This document shows, one piece after another, positions 34,523 to 43,604 of a DNA stretch of 64,000 bases. The notes beneath the pieces were generated by a model. That model searched no databases and was not told the DNA's origin. It was given only the letters and a program-made list of their open reading frames with translations. The stretch's first letter is position 1. Each line of letters opens with the position of its first letter. Position numbers and translations under genes: made by a program. Source of the DNA: Fulvivirga sp. (GTDB lineage: Bacteria; Bacteroidota; Bacteroidia; Cytophagales; Cyclobacteriaceae); NCBI GenBank assembly GCA_028280565.1, contig JANQLQ010000157.1:1-64000 (forward strand), in the 5' to 3' direction.

Positions 34523-35912
34523 GCCTTCGATATAGGGAAGCCCGGGTCAACCCTAGTTCTTTGGCTGCCTTGGAAATGTTACCGTCGTGGATATTGATTG
34601 CCTTTTGAATAATGGACCGTTCTACTTCATCCAGGTTCAGGTTATCACTTTGTACTTCTTGGGAACTTCCCACCCTATTTTCCGATAAAAAGAAAAAATC
34701 CTCGGCTTCCAGGCGGTCATTATCACTCATGATCGTGGCTCTTTCTATGGCATGTTGAAGCTCCCTGATATTGCCCGGCCAGTTATATTTCCTTAAGCGA
34801 AGCCGGGCGTCGTCCGAGATACCGGTTACATTCTTACGGTATTTTTTGGCGTACTTCACCAAAAAATGATCGGCCAGTAAAGGGATATCCTCCTGCCGCT
34901 CGCGGAGAGGCGGCAGGTTGATCTCCACGGTATTGATACGGTAGAGCAAGTCTTGCCTGAACGTATTGTCATTTACCATATCATGTACTGGCATATTCGT
35001 AGCGCAAACCAGCCGGATGTCTACAGAGATGGATTGGTTGGCCCCCACCCGGGTGATCTCCCGGTTTTGTAAAGCGGTGAGAAGCTTTGACTGCAACGGC
35101 ATGCTTAAGTTGCCGATCTCATCCAGGAAAAGGGTACCACCATTGGCCAACTCAAATCGTCCTGTACGATCTTCCTTTGCATCGGTAAATGAACCCTTTT
35201 TATGTCCAAACAGCTCGCTTTCAAAGAGAGTCTCCGTAATAGCGCCCATATCCACTCCCACAAAACTGGCATCGTGCCGATTTGAGCGCTGATGTATGGC
35301 CCGGGCGATCAACTCCTTGCCGGTACCATTTTCTCCTAATATGAGTACATTGGCATCGGTTTTCGCTACCTTATCGATCAGGTCGAATACCTTTTGGATC
35401 GAAGCGCTCTTCCCGATGATATCCTTAAAAGGCTGGTTAATATCTTCTTCCAACTGTTTTTTGGCTTTTTTAAGCTTATCCACCTCTTTGTAAGTCTTTT
35501 TCAGCTTAATGGCCGTGGAAATGGTTGCCAAAAGTTTTTCGTTTTGCCAAGGCTTGAGGACAAAGTCTGTTGCTCCTTCTTTTAAGGCTCTTACCGCCAT
35601 CTCTACATCACCAAAAGCCGTGATCAAGATCACCACGGCAGAAGGATCTTTTTCCAGGATCTGGCTTAGCCAGTAGAACCCCTCCTTACCGCTAGTGATG
35701 TCCTTGCTAAAATTCATGTCGAGCAAGATCACATCGTAGGAGTCGTTATTCAAAAGAAAAGGTATTTTCTTGGGATTCTTCTCTATGATCACATGATGAG
35801 AATGCTTTTTTAACAGGAGCTTTGCAGCCAACAGCACATCTTCATCATCATCGATCATCAAAATCTTTCCACTTTCGGTACCTGGGGTCATTTCGTTTAG
35901 GTTTAAACTCAT
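34503..35912 (-). CDS. Sigma-54-dependent response regulator, NtrC family
   Basis: 469 residues: receiver domain (about 15-135; D in L-L-D-M-N-F about 68; T-A about 97-98; K-P-W about 120), AAA+ domain (about 165-390) with G-E-N-G-T-G-K-E (Walker A), the loop E-S-E-L-F-G-H-K-K-G-S-F-T-D-A, G-G-T-L-F-L-D-E-I-G-N-L (Walker B) and R-x-D-L-L-Y-R-I-N, then a Fis-type helix-turn-helix at the end (about 430-469: N-I-S-K-A-A-K-E-L-G-L-T-R-A-S-L-Y-R-R-L). The sigma-54 contact loop is GSFTDA rather than GAFTGA, a form I believe is common in Bacteroidota. Confidence 0.94.
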   Translation of the reverse strand: MSLNLNEMTPGTESGKILMIDDDEDVLLAAKLLLKKHSHHVIIEKNPKKIPFLLNNDSYDVILLDMNFSKDITSGKEGFYWLSQILEKDPSAVVILITAFGDVEMAVRALKEGATDFVLKPWQNEKLLATISTAIKLKKTYKEVDKLKKAKKQLEEDINQPFKDIIGKSASIQKVFDLIDKVAKTDANVLILGENGTGKELIARAIHQRSNRHDASFVGVDMGAITETLFESELFGHKKGSFTDAKEDRTGRFELANGGTLFLDEIGNLSMPLQSKLLTALQNREITRVGANQSISVDIRLVCATNMPVHDMVNDNTFRQDLLYRINTVEINLPPLRERQEDIPLLADHFLVKYAKKYRKNVTGISDDARLRLRKYNWPGNIRELQHAIERATIMSDNDRLEAEDFFFLSENRVGSSQEVQSDNLNLDEVERSIIQKAINIHDGNISKAAKELGLTRASLYRRLEKHGL

Positions 35913-36258
35913 ATGTCAGGCTAAAACTATGCCAAACGCTGGATGTAATGTTATGGGCCTTCTCAAGGCAGATTATGTTCTTAACTGCACAAAGATGACC
36001 GAAATCGAACACAAATTAGGTAAAAATCCAAGAATAGTGAATTTCTTCTTTTTATCCTGCCGGATTAAATGGTATCTTACACAAAGCTCGAAGATAAAAG
36101 CACTAGCGCCCCTCACTTCGAGTTTCCCAATGAATAGTAAAATATTCCCCCCGGGTGAAATTATTTCTTACAAAAGAAGAAGAGCAAGAAGAATAGGTCA
36201 CTAACCGGTGATTTGGACAGTTCGCATGTGTAGAAACCTTAAAATTCAATGATAACCT
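35913..36258. other. Intergenic region between divergent genes
   Basis: 346 bp; it must hold the promoters of the regulator (left) and the TapB-like gene (right). No repeat, RNA or clear consensus promoter recognised. Confidence 0.45.
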
Positions 36259-36930
36259 ATGAAAAGAAACATGTTACTCCTGTTTGTACTTTCCCCCTGT
36301 TTATGTGATCTCTCTTACGGCCAATGCAACCCTTACTTTGAATTCGAAAAAGGGAGCCAGTGGGAGATCACAAATTACAACGCGAAGGATAAGTCACAAG
36401 GACGACAAACCACCGAAATTTTAGACGTGGATACTCACAGTGACGGATGGGACGCTAAGATGAAATTCGTCCTGTATGACAAGAAGGATGAGTTGGTCTA
36501 TGATAAGGAAATTGAAATGTCATGCCAGGGGGGTGTGGTAGCTATGGACATCACTCGCCTATTGCCCGATGAGCAGCTAGAGGCCTTCCAGGACTTGAAC
36601 ATGAAAATTGAAATGGATAACCTCGAGATCCCCGCTCAACTTGAGGCGGGTATGGCCTTAGATGACGGTTCTGTTACCATTAGCGGTGATCTGCCCATGA
36701 AAATGACCGTTGCGATCACAGACCGGGTAGTAGAGGGAAAAGAAAGTGTGACCACCCCGGCCGGGGTATTCGACTGTTATAAGATCAACTACAGTACGTC
36801 CGTAAAAATGATGATCAACAGGCTAGGAAGCGGGGCCGATTGGATTGCAGAAGGAGTAGGCTTAGTGAAAACTGAAAGCTATAATTCTTCGGGAAAATTG
36901 GTAAGCTATAGCCTCTTAACCTCCCGATAA
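36259..36930 (+). CDS. TapB/DUF3108-like exported protein
   Basis: 223 residues with a signal peptide (1-21, ending S-Y-G-Q). The mature protein starts C-N-P-Y-F-E-F-E-K-G-S-Q-W-E and ends with a segment T-P-A-G-V-F-D-C-Y-K-I-N-Y-S-T ... W-I-A-E-G-V-G-L-V-K-T-E-S-Y (about 164-209). This V-F-D-C-Y-K plus G-V-G-L-V-K arrangement is seen in TapB-like and DUF3108 proteins of Bacteroidota, thought to be periplasmic. It has its own terminator. Confidence 0.75.
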   Translation: MKRNMLLLFVLSPCLCDLSYGQCNPYFEFEKGSQWEITNYNAKDKSQGRQTTEILDVDTHSDGWDAKMKFVLYDKKDELVYDKEIEMSCQGGVVAMDITRLLPDEQLEAFQDLNMKIEMDNLEIPAQLEAGMALDDGSVTISGDLPMKMTVAITDRVVEGKESVTTPAGVFDCYKINYSTSVKMMINRLGSGADWIAEGVGLVKTESYNSSGKLVSYSLLTSR

Positions 36931-37038
36931 ATTTTTGGAAATACTAAACCCTTTTTGGGAAAAGTTTGTTATATTGGCAGTGTTGTTATTGGATGAATTA
37001 AGAATTTATCCTATTTATTTTGAGTTTTTGACCTTGGA

Positions 37039-37070
37039 AATGCCTCCGACCAGAGGCATTTCTCTTTTTT
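37039..37070 (+). terminator. Terminator after the TapB-like gene
   Basis: AATGCCTC (37039-37046) pairs with GAGGCATT (37053-37060), followed by TCTCTTTTTT. Confidence 0.8.
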
Positions 37071-37078
37071 GTCCCATT

Positions 37079-37630
37079 TCACCTACCATTTGCAAAATCC
37101 CTGATCTCGTTCACGTCCATCCGGTCACGTAAACGCTCCGAGTAATGTACTTTTTTTATGATTAGGTCATGGTCGACTAAAAATTCCGCAGGCATTGTCT
37201 TTATGGATTCTCCGTCTGCCATGGCATGGAGGGGTACTTTCACTTTGTATGCCTCGTAGGCCGTTTGCACAAAAGTAGTGATATGGCTGATCGCCGATTT
37301 ATAACCGGAGCTTTCCAGTCCATAAAGATCGTAAAGCTTTTTACCCGGGTCAGAGAGCAAGGGGATGGGCGCTATGCCCTGGTGGAAGCTGCTGCGTAAT
37401 ATGATCTCCTTTTTTGATTCGAAAAGAAAGATCATTTCCAGGCCTTTTTCTTTAAGCTCGCCGGAAACCTTCATCAGGTTATGCACCCTAATATTGCAGA
37501 AAGGACAGCCAGCATGCCGGAAAAACGCAATGAGGATCCTTTTGTCCACATAATCATTTAGGTCTACACGCCGTCCAAACACGTCTTCTTGCTCAAAATA
37601 CGGCGCCTTTAAGGCAGAGGCTAATTTCAT
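37079..37630 (-). CDS. Peroxiredoxin-like (AhpC/TSA, redoxin domain) protein
   Basis: About 183 residues from the ATG at 37630, whose N-terminus M-K-L-A-S-A-L-K-A-P-Y-F matches the usual redoxin start; an upstream ATG at 37687 would add 19 residues. The active site is H-A-G-C-P-F-C-N-I-R (about 36-45), a C-x-x-C in place of the single peroxidatic C of classic peroxiredoxins, with the downstream R-x-x-x-H region kept. It therefore may be a thiol-disulfide or peroxiredoxin-like (PRX-like 2) enzyme. The gene is transcribed alone. Confidence 0.8.
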   Translation of the reverse strand: MKLASALKAPYFEQEDVFGRRVDLNDYVDKRILIAFFRHAGCPFCNIRVHNLMKVSGELKEKGLEMIFLFESKKEIILRSSFHQGIAPIPLLSDPGKKLYDLYGLESSGYKSAISHITTFVQTAYEAYKVKVPLHAMADGESIKTMPAEFLVDHDLIIKKVHYSERLRDRMDVNEIRDFANGR

Positions 37631-37697
37631 GATCGCCAATATAGATATACTCTTGAAATAATGAAATATTTCTTGCTTTAAAAGCAATTATATAAAC

Positions 37698-38236
37698 CGA
37701 TGTTTTAGCAGTACCCCACGTCTCGAACATCCTCCCAGTTACCCGCTACAAGAGATAATACTATCTTATTAGTGATCAGAATTTTAAGTAGAAACACCGA
37801 GCATAGAGATTACGAGTATTTGCTCCTTATTAAGCCTTTTAAAAGGTAGTAGCTGTTCCCGGTCTAAGTGAAAACAAAATCACTACACTCCAGCAGGATC
37901 CGTAGCCGTTATTTTTTCGCCAAGGGTGGATGGGTTGAATGAGCCGGATAAATAAATTGGCACGGAAAAGTTTAAATGGTTCTCTTACAAATTTATAAAA
38001 GCGATCAAGAGAGGCGAAGTCGATAGAATCTGCCAAGCAGGCAATGCGGAAACCAACCCGTTAGGAGAATCGCTGATCAGCATACGCCAACATAGGGTAG
38101 ATACGGCCGAAGCTGAAAGACAGCGCAGTTGGACTATGGAAAGGCTCGCTAAATTTTCAGTTATATAACGGGACAATAATTCCTCTATAGATGAGCTCGC
38201 ACCAGGAGTGATCTCATCCTTAGTCAAATACCTAGG
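37698..38236 (+). pseudogene. Decayed duplicate of the 5' end of the GAF/PAS sensor gene
   Basis: Direct duplicate of 39859-40474, including about 260 bp of upstream sequence. Coding homology starts at 37962, where the ATG of the intact gene is ACG. An in-frame 78-bp deletion removes the equivalent of residues 12-37, a TTA codon has become TAA at 38166-38168, and homology ends at 38236 in CCTAGG, shortly before a family B repeat. It would encode no protein. The sharp left edge at GATGTTTTAGCAG is shared with the second copy. Confidence 0.88.
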
Positions 38237-38258
38237 ACTACTTTGCCAGGTTTAATTA

Positions 38259-38641
38259 ATTGACAATAAGGCTTTTATTTTCAAACCTATTGCTAGCGAG
38301 TTGCAAAGGATGGGTGATCTACATCCTGTTCTAAATCCATCCAACACCCATACCTAAAAACGTCATCCCTTACTTTCTACCATCGTCATTCCTTGCAGCC
38401 TGTGCGTTGGGCTAGGCGTGACAAGGAATCTGTGAAGTAGTGGAACGAAAACCACGGCGCATGTACAAAATCAACAGTCGCCATAAACGACACAGCAGAT
38501 TCCGGCTCTCGCACAAGCCCGCACCCTCGCCACCGGCCGGAATGACGATAAAGGTTTTTTTTCGTTTTTGATGAGGATACACAACGGGCTCATTTTTCTA
38601 TAAGTAACTGTCTATCAAATAATTGAATGTGAAAAAGTAGT
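38259..38641 (+). repeat. Family B repeat, copy 2
   Basis: Similar to 20868-21246 along the whole length, with CGTCATTCCTTGCAGCCTGTG and GGCCGGAATGACG as the pairing arms. Directly adjoined by an A fragment. Confidence 0.8.
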
Positions 38642-38646
38642 CCTAG

Positions 38647-38743
38647 TGCGGAAAATGGGCTTGGTTGTTGGCGCCTTTTTCTTTTGGTGCGTTTTCTTTC
38701 CCTGAAGGGATGCCTATGGCATGGGCGTGCAAAAGAAAATGAA
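38647..38743 (+). repeat. Family A repeat, copy 6, internal fragment
   Basis: Covers only the main hairpin region, GAAAATGGGCTTGG to CAAAAGAAAATGAA, flanked by B on the left and unrelated sequence on the right. Positions 38744-38891 hold no gene. Confidence 0.78.
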
Positions 38744-38891
38744 CATGCACTGAAGTAAGCCTGCTTGCGGTGTCTGCGCTGCGCCCCTATCAAGTGAGGG
38801 CAGGCTGAACAGAAACCACATACAGAGGCTATGTGGCCGGGTTAGCCTATCTTTCTTGTCCTGGAGGTAAAGTGCTTCATTGAATTTTGAC

Positions 38892-39440
38892 CTATGCAAT
38901 TTTTCTATATCTTTTCACCAGCAAGGCAACCAATAGGTAATATAACCCAATGTAGATCATGGGTTGGTAAAGATGGGAGTTATCCCCATGTCCCGTCCGG
39001 GAAAGGACGGGGATCAGGCCTATTGCCACTGCTCCAAGCATGGCAATGATGGTAACTATCATCCTTTTGCCCTTAGGCTGAAAAATAAGAAGTATAAATA
39101 AGAGGAGGTAAATGACCTGGGCAATGGCCCAGTAGCGGAGTAGTGTGATATTAATGTAGTAAAGCATATAATCAGTGTATATCACTAGCAAAAGGATGCT
39201 GACCACCAGGTGTAGCAGACCGGCTATTCGTTGGAGCTTGCTGAGTAGTGAATTTTCCTCGTTCACTACGACCACGAGTGCAATGCCTAACAGCACGGCT
39301 TCCCCGGTAAGGAGGTATGAAAAATTATGTGCCCATACATTTTGGCCTAAGGAAACCACCCATGCCAGGAACAGGATAGTGGTTGCTTTGAAAAGTAGAT
39401 ATTTTGGATATGCGGCGGGTTTTACTTTTGCTTTGTACAT
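38892..39440 (-). CDS. Hypothetical polytopic membrane protein
   Basis: 182 residues with about six hydrophobic helices (roughly 15-35, 42-60, 70-90, 97-117, 127-146 and 160-176) and short polar loops. No motif or family is recognised. It lies in the repeat-rich stretch but has normal length and a plausible start (M-Y-K-A-K-V-K). Confidence 0.65.
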   Translation of the reverse strand: MYKAKVKPAAYPKYLLFKATTILFLAWVVSLGQNVWAHNFSYLLTGEAVLLGIALVVVVNEENSLLSKLQRIAGLLHLVVSILLLVIYTDYMLYYINITLLRYWAIAQVIYLLLFILLIFQPKGKRMIVTIIAMLGAVAIGLIPVLSRTGHGDNSHLYQPMIYIGLYYLLVALLVKRYRKIA

Positions 39441-39474
39441 CTGAACTGTTTTAGGTGATTCATGTTGTTAATGC

Positions 39475-39858
39475 AGTCTTTTGCCAATGAAAATGATTTT
39501 TTTACCCTCAGCACGAGGCCTTTACCTGTAAGCCCCCTGTATGTATCACCAGGATAAAGGTATTTGTTTAAAAGTATCCTTTGCGGCTAAATTAAAAATT
39601 TCATATAATAATTTACAGGTATGGACATAGTCCAGTGGAACATTGCAGGTTTTTTCAAACGCGTAAATGAATTGATCCAGGTCATTATTTCTCCTGGCCT
39701 ACCCCCAAATGGTAGTCCGTGTTAATCTCCCAGTTGGTGAGGTGTGACTTTCCCTTATCGCTGATCAGCCTGTTTACGTCTTTTTTCAGAAAATCGCCCT
39801 TAAACGCGGAGAACCCAATTACTCCCAAATCTCTGCATCCCAGGCCCCTTTTTGTCCA
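39475..39858 (-). pseudogene. Remnant of ACC deaminase/D-cysteine desulfhydrase
   Basis: Not an open frame, but the minus strand reads, with frameshifts, the C-terminal third of a PLP-dependent ACC deaminase family enzyme: L-G-V-I-G-F-S-A-F-K-G-D-F-L-K, then T-N-W-E-I-N-T-D-Y-H, then (new frame) L-D-Q-F-I-Y-A-F-E-K-T, P-L-D-Y-V-H-T-C-K-L-L-Y-E, and finally (new frame) P-G-D-T ... G-L-T-G-K-G-L. The left (5') part of the gene is missing: homology ends where the duplicated unit at 39859 begins. Confidence 0.7.
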
Positions 39859-40121
39859 GATGTTTTAGCAGTACCCCACGCCTCGAACATCTCACCGCTA
39901 CCCACTACAAGAGATAACACTATTTTATTAGCAATCAGAACTTTAAGTAGAAACACCGAGCACAGATTACGAGTTTTTGCTCTTTATTAAGCCTTTAGTA
40001 AGGTATTAGTTTTGTTGGCTGCGATGAAAACAAAATCGCTACGCTTCAAAAGGCTTTCTTGGTGGTCCTTCTTTGCCGCCGATGGGGCACAGGATTGAAT
40101 ACGTGGGATAAAAAAATTGAT
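39859..40121 (+). other. Upstream part of the duplicated unit (second copy)
   Basis: Same sequence as 37698-37961 with scattered changes. Probably carries the promoter of the GAF/PAS gene, since it is conserved with it. No open frame of note. Confidence 0.6.
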
Positions 40122-42065
40122 ATGGAAAAGTTTAAATGGTTCCCCTACAAGTTTTTGAAAAAGGATGAGGTCGAGAATCTTCATCTTATGACTGAGCATT
40201 TACAAAAAGAGATCAATAATGCGACGGAATTTGTAGAAGCGATCAAAAGAGGAGAACTCGATATAATCTACAAGGTAGGCAATGGGGAGACCAACCCGCT
40301 GGGTGAATCGCTGGTCAGCATGCGCCAACAGATGGTAGATACAGCCGAAGCTGAAAGACAGCGTAACTGGACGACGGAAGGACTCGCAAAATTTTCAGAT
40401 ATATTACGGGATAATAATTCCTCGCTAGAAGAGCTTGCATCAGAAGTGATCTCATCCTTAGTCAAATACCTAGGGGCCAACCAGGGAGGTTTTTTTATGT
40501 TGGAAGATGAAGACCCGGAAAATATTACACTCACGTTACGTGCCTGTTATGCCTATTCCCGTAAAAAGTATTTGAAAAAAGAAATTCTACCGGGGGAAGG
40601 TTTAGTAGGACAGGCGTTCCTCGAAAAACGATACATCTACCTGAAAGAAGTCCCCCAAGATTTTGTCAACATCACCTCCGGCTTAGGTGAAGCTACGCCC
40701 AATGCCATACTGGTCTCTCCTTTAACGGTAAATGAGACAACCTATGGGATCCTGGAAATCGCTACTTTCAAAGACTTTGCCCAATATCAAATCGATTTCA
40801 TACAAAAAATAGGGGAAAGTATAGCCTCCACCATAGCGAATGTTAAAACCAGTGAACGTACAAAACGATTACTGGATGAGTCGCAGAAAATGTCAGAGGA
40901 GCTGAAATCGCAGGAAGAGGAGATGCGCCAGAATATGGAAGAGCTACAGGCCACACAGGAAGCAGCATCGAGAAGTGAAGCACAAACCCGGATGATCTTC
41001 GATTATGCCATGGACGCTATCATCACGATCGATCCAAAAGGCACGATCGATCAATTTAACCCAGCAGCTGAAAAGATGTTTGGCTACAAGGTGGATGAGA
41101 TAGCCGGGAAAAATATCAAATTGCTGATGCCCCAAAAGTATTCTTCCGGGCATGACGGCTACTTGAAGAGTTATGAGCATACCGGTGAAAAGAAAGTGAT
41201 CGGCAAGGCACGAGAAGTAGAAGGCATGCGAAAAGATGGCAGTACTTTTCCCTTGGAGATCCGTATCCAGGAGGGGAGCATCGGAAGTCAAACGGTTTTT
41301 ATCGGTTTCTTAAGAGATATTACCCTCCAAAAGGAACAGGATGACCTAATCAAAGAGAATCAAGCTAAGGCAAGATCATATTTTACCAATTCGATCGACG
41401 CCATCATTACAGCTAATAACGAAGGACAGATCATAGATAGCAACCCATCCGCTACCCAGCTTTTTGGCTATGGAGCCGAGCAATTACAACAAAAACACTT
41501 CAACGACATCATTGGTGGTGTCAATTTGCAAGATGCCACGTTGTACCTTGACAAAAAGAAGAAAGTCAAAGGGATTGACAGCCAGGGAGTCGGCTTCAAG
41601 ACTGAAATGTTCCTGACCGTTGCTAGCATAGGAGAAGAAAACATCTTCATTGCCTACATACGTGACATCCAAGCGGAGCTGAAAAAAGACAAAGAACTGG
41701 CGAGAAGTATGATGGAAATGGACCAAGTAAAAACAGAATTACTGGCCCGGGAACAAGAGCTGCGCGCTTATTTTGATAACTCCATGGATGCAATACTTCA
41801 TATAAACGCAAAAGGTGCCATCCTTGATTGTAACACGACAGCCACTAACCTCTTTAAAATGGATGGCGAAAACCCTGCCGGTTTCAACGAACTAGTCCTA
41901 GACGTAGATCTCGAAACTCCCCATGCCTACCTCGGCACGAGAACAACCGTAGAGGCAAGAACTACCGAGGGAACGATCTTCAGCACAGAGTTTTATCTTA
42001 CCAAAGCTACGGCACAAGGACAAAACACATTTATTGCCTATGTGCGGGATACATTGACCGAATAG
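40122..42065 (+). CDS. GAF and triple-PAS domain sensory protein without kinase domain
   Basis: 647 residues from ATG 40122 (a TTG at 40059 would add 21). Layout: N-terminal helical region (1-105, including a segment like part of a HAMP or linker), GAF domain (about 110-245), coiled coil (about 250-300), and three PAS domains (about 300-430, 435-545, 560-645), each beginning near F-D/F-x-N-S-x-D-A-I. The last PAS ends the protein: no HisKA, GGDEF, receiver or other output domain follows. It may act through its partner, the SpoIIAA-like protein 83 bp downstream. Confidence 0.85.
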   Translation: MEKFKWFPYKFLKKDEVENLHLMTEHLQKEINNATEFVEAIKRGELDIIYKVGNGETNPLGESLVSMRQQMVDTAEAERQRNWTTEGLAKFSDILRDNNSSLEELASEVISSLVKYLGANQGGFFMLEDEDPENITLTLRACYAYSRKKYLKKEILPGEGLVGQAFLEKRYIYLKEVPQDFVNITSGLGEATPNAILVSPLTVNETTYGILEIATFKDFAQYQIDFIQKIGESIASTIANVKTSERTKRLLDESQKMSEELKSQEEEMRQNMEELQATQEAASRSEAQTRMIFDYAMDAIITIDPKGTIDQFNPAAEKMFGYKVDEIAGKNIKLLMPQKYSSGHDGYLKSYEHTGEKKVIGKAREVEGMRKDGSTFPLEIRIQEGSIGSQTVFIGFLRDITLQKEQDDLIKENQAKARSYFTNSIDAIITANNEGQIIDSNPSATQLFGYGAEQLQQKHFNDIIGGVNLQDATLYLDKKKKVKGIDSQGVGFKTEMFLTVASIGEENIFIAYIRDIQAELKKDKELARSMMEMDQVKTELLAREQELRAYFDNSMDAILHINAKGAILDCNTTATNLFKMDGENPAGFNELVLDVDLETPHAYLGTRTTVEARTTEGTIFSTEFYLTKATAQGQNTFIAYVRDTLTE

Positions 42066-42148
42066 CGATTAAATGCCGCTGTAAAAATGCCCCCTCCAAG
42101 ATAATGACTAGTGAGGGTAATGAATACTTATAATCAAACTTTATAAAG

Positions 42149-42541
42149 ATGGATAATACACGTAAAAAAGTACACGAGAGTAAGCTGGTGGAAGGCAAGA
42201 TAGCTTATTTTAAATTTTTAAAAGGCAACCCCATTTCTAGCTACCACCAAGGGCTGGATGAGTTCATGACGATGGTAACAAACAACCCCGTCACAGCTCT
42301 TATGGTAGTTGTGGAAGATGACGACGCCATGTTCAGTAAAGAAATGCAAGATATTTGGTTAAATACAGGGGTCTTTGCCGAACAGAACGATATCCAAAAA
42401 TGGGGAGTCGTAGTACCCAGTATGGCAAAAGAACTAACGATCCAATACCTGATCGAAGGCGGCGAAGAGGTAAGGATGTACGACACCATGATTTTCCATA
42501 ACGACGAAGATTCTTGCCTGGCATGGTGCTTGCAATCGTGA
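42149..42541 (+). CDS. SpoIIAA-like (STAS-like) protein
   Basis: 130 residues, no signal or membrane segment. The pattern of alternating strands and helices and the segments E-G-K-I-A-Y-F-K-F-L-K-G-N-P-I-S (about 14-29), T-A-L-M-V-V-V-E-D-D-D (about 49-59) and K-W-G-V-V-V-P-S (about 83-90) fit the SpoIIAA-like family. The pairing with an output-less PAS protein suggests a signalling partner role. Assignment is by pattern and moderately sure. Confidence 0.6.
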   Translation: MDNTRKKVHESKLVEGKIAYFKFLKGNPISSYHQGLDEFMTMVTNNPVTALMVVVEDDDAMFSKEMQDIWLNTGVFAEQNDIQKWGVVVPSMAKELTIQYLIEGGEEVRMYDTMIFHNDEDSCLAWCLQS

Positions 42542-42749
42542 GGTTATCACGGTGAACTCACCCCCAATATTTCATTTTTCAAACAACAGGTGCCAAATTC
42601 TGCTGACATTTTTAGCTATTTTCTATTTAAGTTCCATAAAGCACACTATACTATCTTGTATAAGCCAGGGAAGAAATAAAATCTACAGATCAATTTTACA
42701 CTTATCAAGTGTATTTATTCTTCATGATCTCACAGTAAGTTAGGTCATC

Positions 42750-43073
42750 ATTGAAAATTAAAGAGGCGTATGAAGGGGAGACATCCAGGAACAGCGCGGC
42801 ACATTTGAGGCCTGTGCGTAAGCGGCCTATAGGGGCTGGGCGGTGCGTTTTGCGGGGAAAATGGGCTGGGTCGCTGGCGCCCTTTTCTTTTGTTTCGTTT
42901 TCTTTCCCCAAAGGGATGCCTCGGCATGGGCGTGCAAAAGAAAATGAAAACTAGACTTAGAACCACAAAATCCCGCTTAATCTGCTCATTGAGAGACTGG
43001 CGTTACCCGAAACATCTTAAAAATGTAGCTTAACTTGCAAAAAAGATGTCTTACCATCAAATCTAATTTTCAA
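42750..43073 (+). repeat. Family A repeat, copy 7 (full length)
   Basis: ATTGAAAATTAAAGAGGCG to TAATTTTCAA. The main stem is intact. It lies between converging genes. The bases after it, CTTTAAATTAAG (43079-43090), also occur just before copy 5 (30157-30168). Confidence 0.87.
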
Positions 43074-43132
43074 GGGCACTTTAAATTAAGCTGGCCTACC
43101 CCATTTCAAAGAATGGCTGCTAACCTGTGTTT

Positions 43133-43600
43133 TTAATATTTGGCCCCAGTAATAACGCGATGGCGGTTGAGCCTAAAGGACCTTTCACTATTGTTTAGCT
43201 TTAGTCTTACGATGTTTTCATGGCGATCGATCTCATCGATCATACAATAGTTTTCCACCTGTACCTCTTCGATCCAATCTACCGTCATATTCAATGAACC
43301 GGCCAGTACAATATTGTACCGGTTTTGCTCTACAGTGGCTATAGTGAACGTGGCGCATTGATCATTTACCCTTATGATGAGATGGCTATCAAAATACTGG
43401 GAAGCTAAATACGGCAGATCATACCGGTTATCCCCGTAATTCGCGGACAATGTTCTAAGAAAATCTTCTTTGTCCACAACTATATTCAACTGCAGGCCTT
43501 CCTTGCCCTGCGACATCTCGAAGATGGCCAGTTTGATGTCATGGCTAAACCCAGGACCTGTCAGCAGCAGGAAGAAAACTAAGATCTTTTTTTTACTCAT
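43133..43600 (-). CDS. Secreted protein, DUF6702-like
   Basis: 155 residues with a signal peptide (1-19, ending F-S). The mature protein begins H-D-I-K-L-A-I-F-E-M, like the H-x-F-H-V-S start of DUF6702 proteins, and contains I-V-V-D-K-E-D-F-L-R-T-L (about 42-53). Predicted all-beta. It follows the YHYH gene by 4 bp and is cotranscribed with it, a pairing that may be meaningful, as both look exported. Confidence 0.65.
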   Translation of the reverse strand: MSKKKILVFFLLLTGPGFSHDIKLAIFEMSQGKEGLQLNIVVDKEDFLRTLSANYGDNRYDLPYLASQYFDSHLIIRVNDQCATFTIATVEQNRYNIVLAGSLNMTVDWIEEVQVENYCMIDEIDRHENIVRLKLNNSERSFRLNRHRVITGAKY

Positions 43601-43604
43601 TATC

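Noticed and set aside
31396-35912. A biosynthetic gene cluster
   Set aside because: Only an ACP and a decarboxylase are present, with no ketosynthase, adenylation or transferase domain; kept only as a possible small pathway in the findings.
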